Below are positions 24,342 to 32,845 of a DNA stretch of 41,279 nt, in pieces. This DNA is from DATKDP01 sp035546335. Its GTDB lineage: Bacteria; Acidobacteriota; Thermoanaerobaculia; Gp7-AA8. The notes below the pieces were generated by a model that did no database searches, had not been told where the DNA came from, and saw only the letters and a list, made by a program, of their open reading frames with translations. The translations under genes were made by a program, and so were the position numbers. The stretch spans positions 1 to 41,279 of the forward strand of contig DATKDP010000134.1 of the NCBI GenBank assembly GCA_035546335.1, given 5' to 3'. Each line of letters begins with the position of its first letter. The first letter of the stretch is position 1.

Positions 24342-25636
24342 TCCTCGAACTCCCACGCGATCTTCTTGAGGACGCGATCGACGCGTTCGGCAACCTGCTG
24401 GATGTCTTTTTTCGCATGTGCCGAGGAAAAGAAGGCGGCTTCGAACTGCGAGGGAGGAAGGTACACCCCCTCGCCGAGCATCAGGTGAAAGAAGCGATTG
24501 AACTTCTCGATGTTCGATCGTCGCGCGCTCTCGAGGTCGGTGACCGGGGCATCGGTGAAGAAGATGGTCCACATCGAGCCGACGCGATTCAGGACGATCG
24601 GGACACCGCGCTTCGTCGCCGCTTTCTCCACCTCGTGAGCGAACTCCGAGGATCGGTCCTCGAGATCGCGATAGATCGCATCGTTCTTGAGCACACTCAG
24701 TGTCGATTTGCCCGCGGCTACCGCGATCGGATTTCCCGAGAGCGTCCCCGCCTGATAGACGGGTCCGAGCGGAGCGACGAGCCTCATCAGCTCCTTCGAT
24801 GCTCCGTAGGCTCCGATCGGCAACCCGCCTCCGATGATTTTTCCGAGCGTCGTGATGTCCGGTCTGACGTCGAAACGACTTTGAGCGCCTCCGAAAGCCA
24901 CGCGGAACCCGGTCATCACCTCATCGAAGATCAGCAGCGTGCCGGTTCGATCGCAGAGAGTCCGGAGACCCTGGAGAAATCCTTCGGCCGGCGGAACGCA
25001 GCCCATGTTACCGGCGACGGGCTCGACGATGATCGCTGCAATCGCCGCCCCGGGTCGGGTGAGAGCGCTCTCCACTGCGGCGAGATCGTTGTAGGGGACG
25101 GAGATCGTGAGCCTGGCAACATCTGCCGGAACGCCGGCGGAATCGGGAATCCCGAAGGTCTCGCCACCCGAGCCTGCCTTCACCAGCAGACCGTCGACGT
25201 GTCCGTGATATCCGCCATCGAACTTGAGGATCCTCTCCCGGTCCGTCGCGGCTCGTGCGAGGCGGACGGCGCTCATCGTCGCTTCCGTGCCGGAGTTGAC
25301 GAGCCGGACCATCTCGATGCCGGGCACCGCTTCGCAGATCATCTCCGCGAGCTCGGTCTCGCCGATGGTCGGCGCGCCGAACGAAGCGCCGCGTGTGGCC
25401 GCGCGCTTGATCGCCTCCACCACGTACTTGTGCGAGTGCCCGAGGATGAGCGGGCCCCACGATCCGACGCAGTCGATGTACTGCAGGTTGTCGATATCAA
25501 ACAGGCGCGAGCCCTGAGCCTGCTCGATGAACGGCGGGGCTCCTCCGACGGCTTTGAATGCGCGGACGGGGGAGTTGACCCCTCCGGGGATCACTTCCTG
25601 GGCACGTAGGAATTCTGCTTCCGAGCGTTTGGCCAT
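24338..25636 (-). CDS. hemL: Glutamate-1-semialdehyde 2,1-aminomutase
   Basis: Predicted 432-residue PLP enzyme converting glutamate-1-semialdehyde to 5-aminolevulinate in the C5 tetrapyrrole pathway. Visible family features: IPGGVNSPVRAFKAVGG near the N-terminus, LVNSGTEATMSA (phosphate binding), FDGGYHGHVDG, FDEVMTGFRV and the PLP lysine at Lys266 in TLGKIIGGG. Length is normal. The start ATG 25636 has no Shine-Dalgarno but is preceded by TATAAT ten bases upstream, so it may have its own near-leaderless transcript. It lies 17 bp after the SDR gene stop, which is an unrelated pathway. The gene ends in TAG inside a repeat arm. Confidence 0.97.
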   Translation of the reverse strand: MAKRSEAEFLRAQEVIPGGVNSPVRAFKAVGGAPPFIEQAQGSRLFDIDNLQYIDCVGSWGPLILGHSHKYVVEAIKRAATRGASFGAPTIGETELAEMICEAVPGIEMVRLVNSGTEATMSAVRLARAATDRERILKFDGGYHGHVDGLLVKAGSGGETFGIPDSAGVPADVARLTISVPYNDLAAVESALTRPGAAIAAIIVEPVAGNMGCVPPAEGFLQGLRTLCDRTGTLLIFDEVMTGFRVAFGGAQSRFDVRPDITTLGKIIGGGLPIGAYGASKELMRLVAPLGPVYQAGTLSGNPIAVAAGKSTLSVLKNDAIYRDLEDRSSEFAHEVEKAATKRGVPIVLNRVGSMWTIFFTDAPVTDLESARRSNIEKFNRFFHLMLGEGVYLPPSQFEAAFFSSAHAKKDIQQVAERVDRVLKKIAWEFED

Positions 25637-25646
25637 GAGGTGCCGG

Positions 25647-25652
25647 ATTATA
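25647..25652 (-). promoter_or_regulatory. -10 element TATAAT ten bases before hemL
   Basis: A perfect TATAAT (minus strand) lies ten bases before the hemL ATG. No good -35 is present at 17 bp. Transcription would start two to four bases before the ATG, consistent with a near-leaderless mRNA. Confidence 0.45.
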
Positions 25653-25653
25653 C

Positions 25654-26406
25654 CTATCGAATCAACCGTCCGCCGTCGACCGGCAGCGTGATCCCGGTGA
25701 TGTAGTCCGAGCGCAGAAGAAACACGACTGCCTCGGCCACCTCTTCGGGGGAGCCCGGACGCTTGAGGATCGTCGGCTCGATCGCATGTCGCGTCTCGGT
25801 CGAATTGAAGCCGTCCGGAAGCATCACCGGTCCCGGAGCCACTGCGTTGACCAGGACTTCGGGCGCGAGGGCCTTGGCCAGCCCGCGCGTCATCGCGATC
25901 AGCCCCGCCTTGCTGATGCTGTGTGCGAGATATGCGGGCCAGGGAATCACACCCGCCACGTCGGCGATGTTGACGATACGTCCGAACCCATTGCGTTTCA
26001 TCCCCGGAGCGGCGGCCTGCGACAGAAAGAAGGGTCCTCTGACGTTCAGAGCAATACTCGCGTCGAACGACTCCGGCGTCGCCTCGAAGAACTCTTCCTT
26101 CAGGAAGTTCGCCGCCGAGTTGACGAGGAAATCGACCGTTTGCCCTTTCCGTGTCAGCGTCGTGACGAGCTTGCTCACCTGGGTGAGGTCGGCGATGTCG
26201 CAGCGAATGGCGCGCGCTTCCGACGCCCCTGCTTCCTCCAGAACGCGAACGGCGCGCCGGACCTCGGTGCGCCCCGACCCGAAGTAGGTGATGACCACCC
26301 GCGCCCCTTCGCGCGCAATGCGCTCGGCAATCACGAGTCCAAGGCGGCGAACGCCGCCGGTGACCAGTGCCGTGCGGTTCGCGAAGTACTTGCCCGATCG
26401 CTCCAT
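25654..26406 (-). CDS. SDR-family oxidoreductase, pteridine reductase-like, catalytic Tyr replaced by His
   Basis: Predicted 250-residue Rossmann-fold protein. The cofactor motif TGGVRRLG and VNSAAN are present, and NIADVAG carries the Asp typical of pteridine-reductase-like SDRs where classical SDRs have Ser. The C-terminal part PVDGGRLI matches the family. At the active site the Y-x-x-x-K motif reads HSISK, so the Tyr is His162 while Lys166 is retained. This could alter or abolish reduction, unless a neighbouring Tyr (residue 159) substitutes. The start ATG overlaps the ftsX stop as TGATG. Lying between ftsX and hemL, its role is not evident. Confidence 0.88.
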   Translation of the reverse strand: MERSGKYFANRTALVTGGVRRLGLVIAERIAREGARVVITYFGSGRTEVRRAVRVLEEAGASEARAIRCDIADLTQVSKLVTTLTRKGQTVDFLVNSAANFLKEEFFEATPESFDASIALNVRGPFFLSQAAAPGMKRNGFGRIVNIADVAGVIPWPAYLAHSISKAGLIAMTRGLAKALAPEVLVNAVAPGPVMLPDGFNSTETRHAIEPTILKRPGSPEEVAEAVVFLLRSDYITGITLPVDGGRLIR

Positions 26407-27344
26407 CACTGAATCGCCGCCTCCACGCTCCGGTCGCGAAGTGAGATCCAGCTTCCGATCAGCCCCGCGGCCATGCCGCCGAGAACGAGCGCCACGATCT
26501 TCTGCCATGGCAGAAAGGTCAGGAAGAGAAACTGGATCGCCAGTGAATTGGAAGGCTCGACCATCTGCCGGGCAGCTTCGAATCCGGCATAGAGAAAGCC
26601 GACGGCGAGCAGTCCGCCGATGGTGCCCTGAAGGACTCCTTCGACCAGAAAGGGTCCGCGAATGATGGTCTCGGTCGCTCCCACCAGGCGCATGATTTCG
26701 ATCTCCTCGCGATAGAGAACCATCGTCAGCCGTATCACGCTGGCGATCGTGAATGCCGAAGCGAGGGCGAGAATCCCGCCGAGAAACAGGCCTGTCCCAT
26801 CGATCAGCTTGATCAGGCTGCGCAGGCGCGAGGTCCACTGCCAGTCGAATTGAACCTCATCGACACCTTGCAGGGCTCGGATCGCCTCGAGCTCGCGCCC
26901 GAAACCGGCTGTCTGACCGATCTCCGGGGGCACTTCGATCTCGAACGATGGAGGAAAGGGATTCTCACCGAGGTCGTCGACGACGCCGCTCAGCTCGGAA
27001 AAGAACCCCTTGAAACGGGTCAGTGCTTCTTCGGACGTGATGAATCGCCGCCGCTCGAGCTGCGGCCGCGCGGCCAGATGCCCATCGATCGCCCGGATCA
27101 CCTCGGGCGTGGCGGGAAGATCGAGGTAGATCGTCAGGCGTGATTCTCCCTGCCAGATGTCGACTGCGCGCCGGAGATTTTCCGAGACGACCAGGAAGCA
27201 GCCGAGGATGAAGAGGGAGATGGCGATCAGGGCGATTGCCGCGAAACTGTTGCGACGTGACACCCAGAGGCGGCGAAATGCCTCGCGCACGAAGTAGCGG
27301 AGTGTCGCACCCCGAACTCTTTCCTGACCGGTGATTCGATTCAT
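26406..27344 (-). CDS. ftsX: Cell division protein FtsX
   Basis: Predicted 312-residue permease-like protein: cytoplasmic N-terminus, first membrane helix at about 35-57, an extracytoplasmic domain to about 190, then three membrane helices. The C-terminal half has TIASVIRLTMVLYREEIEIM and RLVGATETIIRGPFLVEG, diagnostic of FtsX. With FtsE it regulates cell-wall hydrolases at the septum. The gene follows ftsE but is separated from it by 117 bp that hold a heptamer array, unusual for ftsEX, which normally overlap. Confidence 0.95.
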   Translation of the reverse strand: MNRITGQERVRGATLRYFVREAFRRLWVSRRNSFAAIALIAISLFILGCFLVVSENLRRAVDIWQGESRLTIYLDLPATPEVIRAIDGHLAARPQLERRRFITSEEALTRFKGFFSELSGVVDDLGENPFPPSFEIEVPPEIGQTAGFGRELEAIRALQGVDEVQFDWQWTSRLRSLIKLIDGTGLFLGGILALASAFTIASVIRLTMVLYREEIEIMRLVGATETIIRGPFLVEGVLQGTIGGLLAVGFLYAGFEAARQMVEPSNSLAIQFLFLTFLPWQKIVALVLGGMAAGLIGSWISLRDRSVEAAIQ

Positions 27345-27367
27345 CGAGCCGTCATCTCTTGTCTTTT

Positions 27368-27423
27368 ATCTGCCATCTGCGATCTGCGATCTGCTATCTG
27401 CTATCTGCGATCTGCGATCTGCT
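27368..27423. repeat. Heptamer array, eight units of ATCTGCN, between ftsE and ftsX
   Basis: Eight consecutive units of ATCTGC followed by C, G or T, perfectly in register, ending in ATCC and a CCACCCTAATCCACCCTC tail that resembles the tail after the array at 248-311. It lies 25 bp before the ftsX start codon within the ftsEX transcript. Confidence 0.9.
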
Positions 27424-27461
27424 ATCCACCCTAATCCACCCTCTCCCATCTGCCTCCCTCT

Positions 27462-28196
27462 TCAACGGCGGATCTGGAACGATCCCGTCACGAACCTCGG
27501 ATCGTCCGGATCGGTCGTCTCGACCCGTTCAGCGCTTCTCTGTTCTTCGATGAGATGACCGTGCTCGAGTGTCATCACTCGCTTCCCGCTGCTTCGAATC
27601 AATTCGCGATCGTGTGTCGCCACGAGCATGGTCGACCCGCGAAGGTTCGCATCGATGAAGATCTGAATGATCTCCCGCGAGAGATCGGGATCGAGATTCC
27701 CGGTCGGCTCGTCGGCGATGACCACGGTCGGATCATTGATCAGCGCCCTCGCGATCGCCACCCGCTGCTGTTCTCCTCCCGACAGTTGAAGGGGATAGGA
27801 GCCGAGCTTTCCGTGCAGGTTGACCGCTCGGAGCGCCGCCATCGCCCTCGCCTTCTGCTCCCGCGCGGGAACGCCGAGAATCGTCATGATGAAGGCGAGA
27901 TTCTCGAACACAGTCATCCGCTCGATCAACTTGAAATCCTGAAAGACCATCCCGATCTCCCGCCGGAAGAAGGGGAGCTGCCAACGCCGGATCGCCGCGA
28001 GATTCCTGCCGTTGACGATGATCTGCCCTTCGGTCGGGCGGATCTGCCGCAGAATCAGCTTCAGCAGTGTCGACTTCCCTGCTCCGCTCGGGCCGGTGAG
28101 GAAGACGAATTCTCCTTTTTCGACCTGAAACGACACGTCGTAGAGAGCCGTCGAATGGCGGTCGAATTTCTTGGTGACGTGGTAGAAGTGAATCAT
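27462..28196 (-). CDS. ftsE: Cell division ATP-binding protein FtsE
   Basis: Predicted 244-residue ABC ATPase. Walker A is GPSGAGKST, the Q-loop is MVFQDF, the signature is LSGGEQQRVAIARAL, and Walker B is VVIADEPTGNLD, with the H-loop His in VATHDRE. The N-terminus MIHFYHVTKKF is characteristic of FtsE. The C-terminus extends about 20 residues beyond the typical length. The start ATG is at 28196; a crcB-DUF190 remnant ends 45 bp upstream. Confidence 0.95.
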   Translation of the reverse strand: MIHFYHVTKKFDRHSTALYDVSFQVEKGEFVFLTGPSGAGKSTLLKLILRQIRPTEGQIIVNGRNLAAIRRWQLPFFRREIGMVFQDFKLIERMTVFENLAFIMTILGVPAREQKARAMAALRAVNLHGKLGSYPLQLSGGEQQRVAIARALINDPTVVIADEPTGNLDPDLSREIIQIFIDANLRGSTMLVATHDRELIRSSGKRVMTLEHGHLIEEQRSAERVETTDPDDPRFVTGSFQIRR

Positions 28197-28241
28197 GTCG
28201 CCCGCATTTTCCCACGCCGGTGGCTGCTCATCGAAAAGGCT

Positions 28242-28392
28242 CTACGAATAGCGCATCGCCTTCACCTTCTCCAGCGTGACCAGTCCGCCCGAGGTGACCA
28301 TCTCGTCGAGAATCGGAAGGAGACGCTCGACATGCTCCGGGGTGTGCGATGGAGCCGGCCGCGCCTCCTACTGCGATCCACACGATGCGCAT
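28242..28392 (-). pseudogene. Remnant of a crcB-DUF190 (fluoride exporter-associated) gene pair with internal deletion
   Basis: Reading the minus strand from ATG 28392, MRIVWIAVGGAAGSIA matches the start of CrcB fluoride channels. After about 16 residues the sequence switches frame to HTPEHVERLLPILDEMV, then GLVTLEKVKAMRYS and TAG at 28242, which matches the C-terminal end of DUF190 (PII-like) proteins. In intact genomes crcB and a DUF190 gene are often adjacent in this order. The two fragments are out of frame and about 200 missing codons would fit a single internal deletion. Assignment is by memory of the families. No fluoride-riboswitch-like sequence was seen upstream. Confidence 0.6.
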
Positions 28393-28522
28393 CGACGCCA
28401 GTCTCACTCGATTCGCTCCGGCTTGCAACTCGGAGGAGGGATCTCAGCGCCGGGCGGAGCGGCTCAAATGTCCCCTCGATCGATTCGAGGTCGCCCCGCT
28501 GGTCCGCCACGCATTTCTCCTC

Positions 28523-28528
28523 TATCAT
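28523..28528 (+). promoter_or_regulatory. -10-like TATCAT eight bases before punA
   Basis: TATCAT lies eight bases before the ATG of the purine nucleoside phosphorylase gene, with TGGTCC 17 bp further upstream as a poor -35. No Shine-Dalgarno is present. The geometry fits a leaderless transcript starting at the ATG. Confidence 0.35.
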
Positions 28529-28536
28529 TTCCCGCC

Positions 28537-29352
28537 ATGTTGAAGAGGATCGACGAGGCTGTCTCCTTCATTCGTTCGCGCAGCGATCTGACTCCCTCGG
28601 TCGGCATCATCCTGGGGTCCGGGCTCGGTGACTTCGTCGACTCCATGGATTGCGACGTGACGATCCCCTACTCCGAGATTCCTCATGCGATCACCTCGGA
28701 GGTCACCGGCCACGCCGGTCGCCTCGTTCTCGGCCGCGTGGGCGATGTCCCGGTCGCTGTCATGCAGGGGCGCATTCACTACTACGAAGGCCACGACATC
28801 GGCGACGTGATTTTTCTCGCTCGCGTTGCCGGCAGACTCGGAATCCGCGAGGCAGTCGTCACCAATGCCGCAGGAGGCGTGAACACGTCGTATCGTTCCG
28901 GCGATCTGATGCTCATCTCCGACCACATCAATTTCATGGGGGTCAATCCGCTGCGCGGCATGAACATCGAGGAGCTCGGTCCTCGCTTTCCGGATCTCAC
29001 GGAGATCTATCCCGCATCGTTACGGGGAAGGGCGAAGCGCGTCGCGGCTCCCCTCGGGTTCGAGCTTCGCGAAGGGGTCTATCTCGCATTGTCCGGGCCG
29101 AACTACGAGACTCCCGCGGAGATCCGCGCATTCCGCATTCTTGGCGCGGACGTGGTCGGCATGTCGACCGTTCCCGAAGCCATCGTCTATGCGCACATGG
29201 GGATTCCGGTTCTCGGTATTTCCTGCGTGACCAACATGGCGGCGGGTGTCCTGCCGCAGCGACTCGACCATGACGAGGTTCTGGAGACGACGCTGCGCGT
29301 CCGCGATCAGTTCATCGCCCTGCTGCGGGGAGTGCTGCTCGACGAACAGTGA
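28537..29352 (+). CDS. punA: Purine nucleoside phosphorylase (trimeric type)
   Basis: Predicted 271-residue enzyme that splits purine nucleosides with phosphate into base and ribose-1-phosphate. Visible motifs: GIILGSGLGDF (phosphate loop), GRIHYYEGHD, VTNAAGG, the substrate-site MSTVPEAI, and SCVTNMAAG. Length is normal for the PunA type. It is convergent with the nucleoside importer (stop-to-stop gap 8 bp). The long open frame upstream of ATG 28537 (to 28276) covers the crcB remnant on the other strand and is not part of the protein. Confidence 0.95.
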   Translation: MLKRIDEAVSFIRSRSDLTPSVGIILGSGLGDFVDSMDCDVTIPYSEIPHAITSEVTGHAGRLVLGRVGDVPVAVMQGRIHYYEGHDIGDVIFLARVAGRLGIREAVVTNAAGGVNTSYRSGDLMLISDHINFMGVNPLRGMNIEELGPRFPDLTEIYPASLRGRAKRVAAPLGFELREGVYLALSGPNYETPAEIRAFRILGADVVGMSTVPEAIVYAHMGIPVLGISCVTNMAAGVLPQRLDHDEVLETTLRVRDQFIALLRGVLLDEQ

Positions 29353-29360
29353 GCAGTCCC

Positions 29361-30233
29361 TCAGCTCTCCTTCTGGTAGGGAACACCGAGTGCACGGGGA
29401 GCGCGCGAGGTGCCGATGAAGCCGACCAGAACCACGACCGTGAGCACGTAGGGAACCATCTGGATGAACTGCACCGGAATCGGCGCCACCCCCTGCATCT
29501 GGATCGAGACCGCCTCGGCGAAGCCGAACAGCAGGCAGGCGAGCATCGTCGGCACCGGTCGCCACTTTCCGAAGATCAGAGCTGCGAGGGCGATGAATCC
29601 GCGTCCCGCCGTCATGTTCCTGGTGAAGAGCGACGACTGCCCGGTCGAAAGGTACGCGCCGCCGATCGCTGCAAGCGCTCCGCAGACGAGAAGCGCCCCG
29701 TAGCGGATTGCCTGGACACGGACTCCGGCCGTATCGGCCGCCTCCGGGTTCTCGCCGACGGCGCGGAGGCGGAGACCCCATGGTGTTCGGTAGAGAACGT
29801 ACGCCGTGATCGGCACGAGCGCGAAGGCGATGATGATCGGCACATTGGGAAGAAGTTGGTCTTTCGGGATCTGCGGAGTGGAACCGGTCGACTCGAACAA
29901 GGCTCCACTGAGAAGCGCGGGCACTCCGAGAAACAGGATGTTGATCGCCATCCCGCTGACCACCTGGTCGGCGTGGAATCGAATCGTCGCCACCGCATGC
30001 ATACCGGCCACGAGGGCGCCGGCGAGGACCGCGGCAGCGAGGCCGATCCAGGGATTCCCCGAGAAGTGCGTGATCGTCGCGGCGGTGAAGGCGCCGGCCA
30101 GCATGATCCCTTCGAGCGCGATGTTGATGATCCCCGATCGCTCGGAATAGAGCCCGCCGAGCGCAGCGAGCAGAAGAGGCGTCGTGAGCCGGATCGTCGA
30201 AAAAATCAACGAGAGTGTGAAGATCTCTTCCAT
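29361..30233 (-). CDS. Nucleoside ABC transporter permease (NupQ-like)
   Basis: Predicted 290-residue polytopic permease of the BPD_transp_2 type. The N-terminus has LAALGGLYSERSGIINIALEGIML and the middle has GLRLRAVGENPEAADTAGV, both characteristic of the second permease of BmpA-type nucleoside importers. Eight or so membrane segments can be drawn. It is last in the operon, starting 2 bp after the other permease's stop. Confidence 0.92.
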   Translation of the reverse strand: MEEIFTLSLIFSTIRLTTPLLLAALGGLYSERSGIINIALEGIMLAGAFTAATITHFSGNPWIGLAAAVLAGALVAGMHAVATIRFHADQVVSGMAINILFLGVPALLSGALFESTGSTPQIPKDQLLPNVPIIIAFALVPITAYVLYRTPWGLRLRAVGENPEAADTAGVRVQAIRYGALLVCGALAAIGGAYLSTGQSSLFTRNMTAGRGFIALAALIFGKWRPVPTMLACLLFGFAEAVSIQMQGVAPIPVQFIQMVPYVLTVVVLVGFIGTSRAPRALGVPYQKES

Positions 30234-30235
30234 GT

Positions 30236-31294
30236 TCAGACCTTCGATCTCCGCAGCAGGCCCAGTTTCGAAAACGGTCCGCGGAACGCCTGCTCACAGG
30301 CGACGAAGAAGATCACCAGGGCCTGCAGAACGAGGACGAGATCCTTGGAAACGTTGTCCGTGAAGATGTCGACGAAGAGTCCTCCGCGGAGGAGGGCTCC
30401 GAAAAGGATCGCCGCCAGAAGAACTCCGAGGGGGTGATTCCGCCCCAGCAGGGCGACGGCGATGCCGGTGAAGCCGTACCCGACCGAAAAGCCGTCGTAG
30501 AAGCGATAGCGGTAGCCGAGCACCTCGTTGATCGCGACCATGCCGGCGAGTCCTCCCGAGATCGCCATCGCCACGACGATCTGTTTGCGGATCGAGATTC
30601 CACCGTACTCCGCAGCGGACGGATTCGTCCCGGTGGCCCGCAGCTCGTACCCCCAGCGAGTCTTCCAGAGGAAGATCCAGACCAGCAGGCAGGCGACCAG
30701 AGCCAGGAGAAACGAAACGTTCAGCGGGATTCGCTCGGGGAAGCCGGGAACGATCTTCCCGGCCCGAGCGATGTGTGCCGCTTCGCCGATCGAAATCGTC
30801 TGCTGGATCGGATCGCCGGCGGCTTTGTAGTGGTACTGGGTGAAGTAGCTGACCAGGGCGATTCCGATGAAGTTCAGCATGATCGTCGTGATCACCTCAT
30901 GGGCGCCGAACTTCGCTTTGAGAACGCCCGGAATCCCTCCCCAGACCGCGCCGCTGGCGATCGCTGCCAGCGAGGCGAGGGGAATGAGAAGCCAGGGGGA
31001 GAGATTCGCGAAGGTGATTCCGGCCCATGCGGTCGCAAATGCCGCCACGTACAGCTGCCCCTCGGCGCCGATGTTGAGAAGCCCTGCTCGCAGGGCGAGC
31101 GCGACGGCGAGACCGGTGAAGATCAGAGGCGTTGCGTAAAAAAGCGTGTAGCCGATCCCGTCCGGCCAGGAGAGGGCGCTGCTGATCAGGAGCGCATAGG
31201 TCGCGATCGGATCGTCGCCGATGAGCCAGATCAAGAGCCCGCCGGCGACAAAGGCGGCGATCACGGCGAGAAGGGGGTAGACGAGCGATCTCAT
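30236..31294 (-). CDS. Nucleoside ABC transporter permease (NupP-like)
   Basis: Predicted 352-residue polytopic permease, related to the other permease but longer at the N-terminus. Features: LRAGLLNIGAEGQLYVAAF, GAHEVITTIMLNFIG, and ELRATGTNPSAAEYGGI. About ten membrane segments. Overlaps the ATPase gene by four bases (ATGA). Confidence 0.92.
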   Translation of the reverse strand: MRSLVYPLLAVIAAFVAGGLLIWLIGDDPIATYALLISSALSWPDGIGYTLFYATPLIFTGLAVALALRAGLLNIGAEGQLYVAAFATAWAGITFANLSPWLLIPLASLAAIASGAVWGGIPGVLKAKFGAHEVITTIMLNFIGIALVSYFTQYHYKAAGDPIQQTISIGEAAHIARAGKIVPGFPERIPLNVSFLLALVACLLVWIFLWKTRWGYELRATGTNPSAAEYGGISIRKQIVVAMAISGGLAGMVAINEVLGYRYRFYDGFSVGYGFTGIAVALLGRNHPLGVLLAAILFGALLRGGLFVDIFTDNVSKDLVLVLQALVIFFVACEQAFRGPFSKLGLLRRSKV

Positions 31295-32844
31295 GTCGGA
31301 GCTCCCGAGTCTTTCGTGCCGGCGGACATCTCCAGCTTTTGTCCCGTCATCAGGAGCCCGATCTCCTCGGCGGATGTGCTCGCAGGATCCACTTCCGCGG
31401 CGAGCCGCCCGTCGTGGATGACCAGCAGGCGATCGGAGAGGGCGGTGACCTCGTCGAGCTCCGCGGAAACGAGCAGAATCGCGCAGCCCGCATCGCGCAG
31501 CTCGATCAGCTTGCGGTGAATGAACTCGATCGCGCCGATGTCGACTCCGCGCGTCGGCTGGGCCACCAGCAGCACGCGAGGCGGGAGCATCAGCTCGCGT
31601 CCGATGACGAGTTTCTGCTGGTTTCCTCCCGATAGAGCGCGCGCGGGAAGATCGGGATTGGCAGGGCGCACGTCGAACTGCTCGACGAGCATCTCGGCGC
31701 GGCGGCGCATCCCGTCGCTGTCGAGAAAAATTCCGCCGTCGCGGCGAACCGCGGGTACGCGGCTCTGATCGCCGAGCACCGAGTTCTCGATCAGGTCGAA
31801 TTCGAGCAGCAGCCCTCTCTTCTGCCGGTCCTCGGGAACGTGAGCGATCCCAAGGCGTCGCCGTTCCCGCGCCGGCATGCCGATGACATCACGACCGTCG
31901 ATCTCGATCGATCCTGAAAGAGTCGACCGCGGAACGAGGCCGGCCAGGGCTTCGATCAGCTCCGTCTGACCGTTTCCTTCGACTCCGGCGACGCCGACGA
32001 TCTCTCCCCGACGGAGCTCGAGCGAGATGTCGGAGAGCCGGCGCCGGCCGCCCCGTCCCTCGAGCGACAGCCCGGCCACGCGCAGCACGACCTCACCCGG
32101 GGTTGCAGGGCCTTTGGCCACCCGGAGCAGGACTTCACGTCCGACCATCAGACGCGCCAGCTCCGGCGCATCGGTCTCGGCCGTGCGCAGGCGACCGACG
32201 ACCTTCCCGTCCCTCATCACGGTCACGTCGTCGGAGATGGCGAGGACTTCCGCCAGCTTGTGCGTGATGATGACGATGGTCTTGCCCTCCCCTTTCATCG
32301 TGCGCAGAATCGTGAACAATTCCTCGGTTTCCTGAGGAGTGAGGACCGCGGTCGGCTCGTCGAGGATCAGAATCCGTGCCTTGCGATAGAGAGCCTTGAG
32401 CAGTTCGACGCGCTGCTGCTGGCCGACCGAGAGCTGCTCGATGAGCGCTTCGGGATCGACCGAGAGATTCAGCTCGCGCGAGAGGCGGCGGATCGAATCG
32501 TTCGCCGCTTTGAGATCGAGCGAAGCGCGGCTTCCGGGCTCTTCGCCGAGAACGATGTTCTCGGCGACCGTCATCGTATCGACGAGCATGAAGTGCTGAT
32601 GAACCATTCCGATCCCGAGCGCGATCGCGTCATGCGGGGTCTCGATTCTCCGTACCTCGCCGTCGACGAGGATCTCTCCCGAATCCGCGGTGTAGAAACC
32701 GTAGGCGATGCGCATCGCGGTCGATTTTCCCGCGCCGTTCTCGCCGACGATTGCATGGATCGTCCCCGTGCTCACGCTCAGCGACACCTCGTCGTTGGCG
32801 ACGACGTGTCCGAAACGCCTGGTGATGTTTCTCAGCTCCAGCAT
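31291..32844 (-). CDS. Nucleoside ABC transporter ATP-binding protein, two ABC domains (NupO-like)
   Basis: Predicted 517-residue tandem ABC ATPase. Domain 1 (about 1-240) has intact GENGAGKST, LSVGQQQRVELLKAL and ILILDEPTAVL. Domain 2 (about 255-505) has VEGNGQTELIEAL in place of a true Walker A, a signature LSGGNQQKLVIGREL and LVAQPTRGVD instead of a DEPT Walker B end. That pattern, with a degenerate second site, is normal for this sugar/nucleoside subfamily. Starts 1 bp after the binding-protein stop. Confidence 0.95.
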   Translation of the reverse strand: MLELRNITRRFGHVVANDEVSLSVSTGTIHAIVGENGAGKSTAMRIAYGFYTADSGEILVDGEVRRIETPHDAIALGIGMVHQHFMLVDTMTVAENIVLGEEPGSRASLDLKAANDSIRRLSRELNLSVDPEALIEQLSVGQQQRVELLKALYRKARILILDEPTAVLTPQETEELFTILRTMKGEGKTIVIITHKLAEVLAISDDVTVMRDGKVVGRLRTAETDAPELARLMVGREVLLRVAKGPATPGEVVLRVAGLSLEGRGGRRRLSDISLELRRGEIVGVAGVEGNGQTELIEALAGLVPRSTLSGSIEIDGRDVIGMPARERRRLGIAHVPEDRQKRGLLLEFDLIENSVLGDQSRVPAVRRDGGIFLDSDGMRRRAEMLVEQFDVRPANPDLPARALSGGNQQKLVIGRELMLPPRVLLVAQPTRGVDIGAIEFIHRKLIELRDAGCAILLVSAELDEVTALSDRLLVIHDGRLAAEVDPASTSAEEIGLLMTGQKLEMSAGTKDSGAPT

Positions 32845-32845
32845 G

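Noticed and set aside
27368..27423. Possible CRISPR or integration-site repeats between ftsE and ftsX
   Set aside because: Units are contiguous 7-mers without spacers, and there is no integrase or duplicated flank.
28393..28528. A minus-strand open frame starting MIEEKCVADQRGD upstream of the crcB remnant
   Set aside because: It has no recognisable family, runs through the remnant in a third frame, and lies under the punA promoter region.
28393..28536. Possible fluoride riboswitch upstream of the crcB remnant
   Set aside because: I looked for the conserved GGxGAUGG-type core and pseudoknot segments and did not find them.
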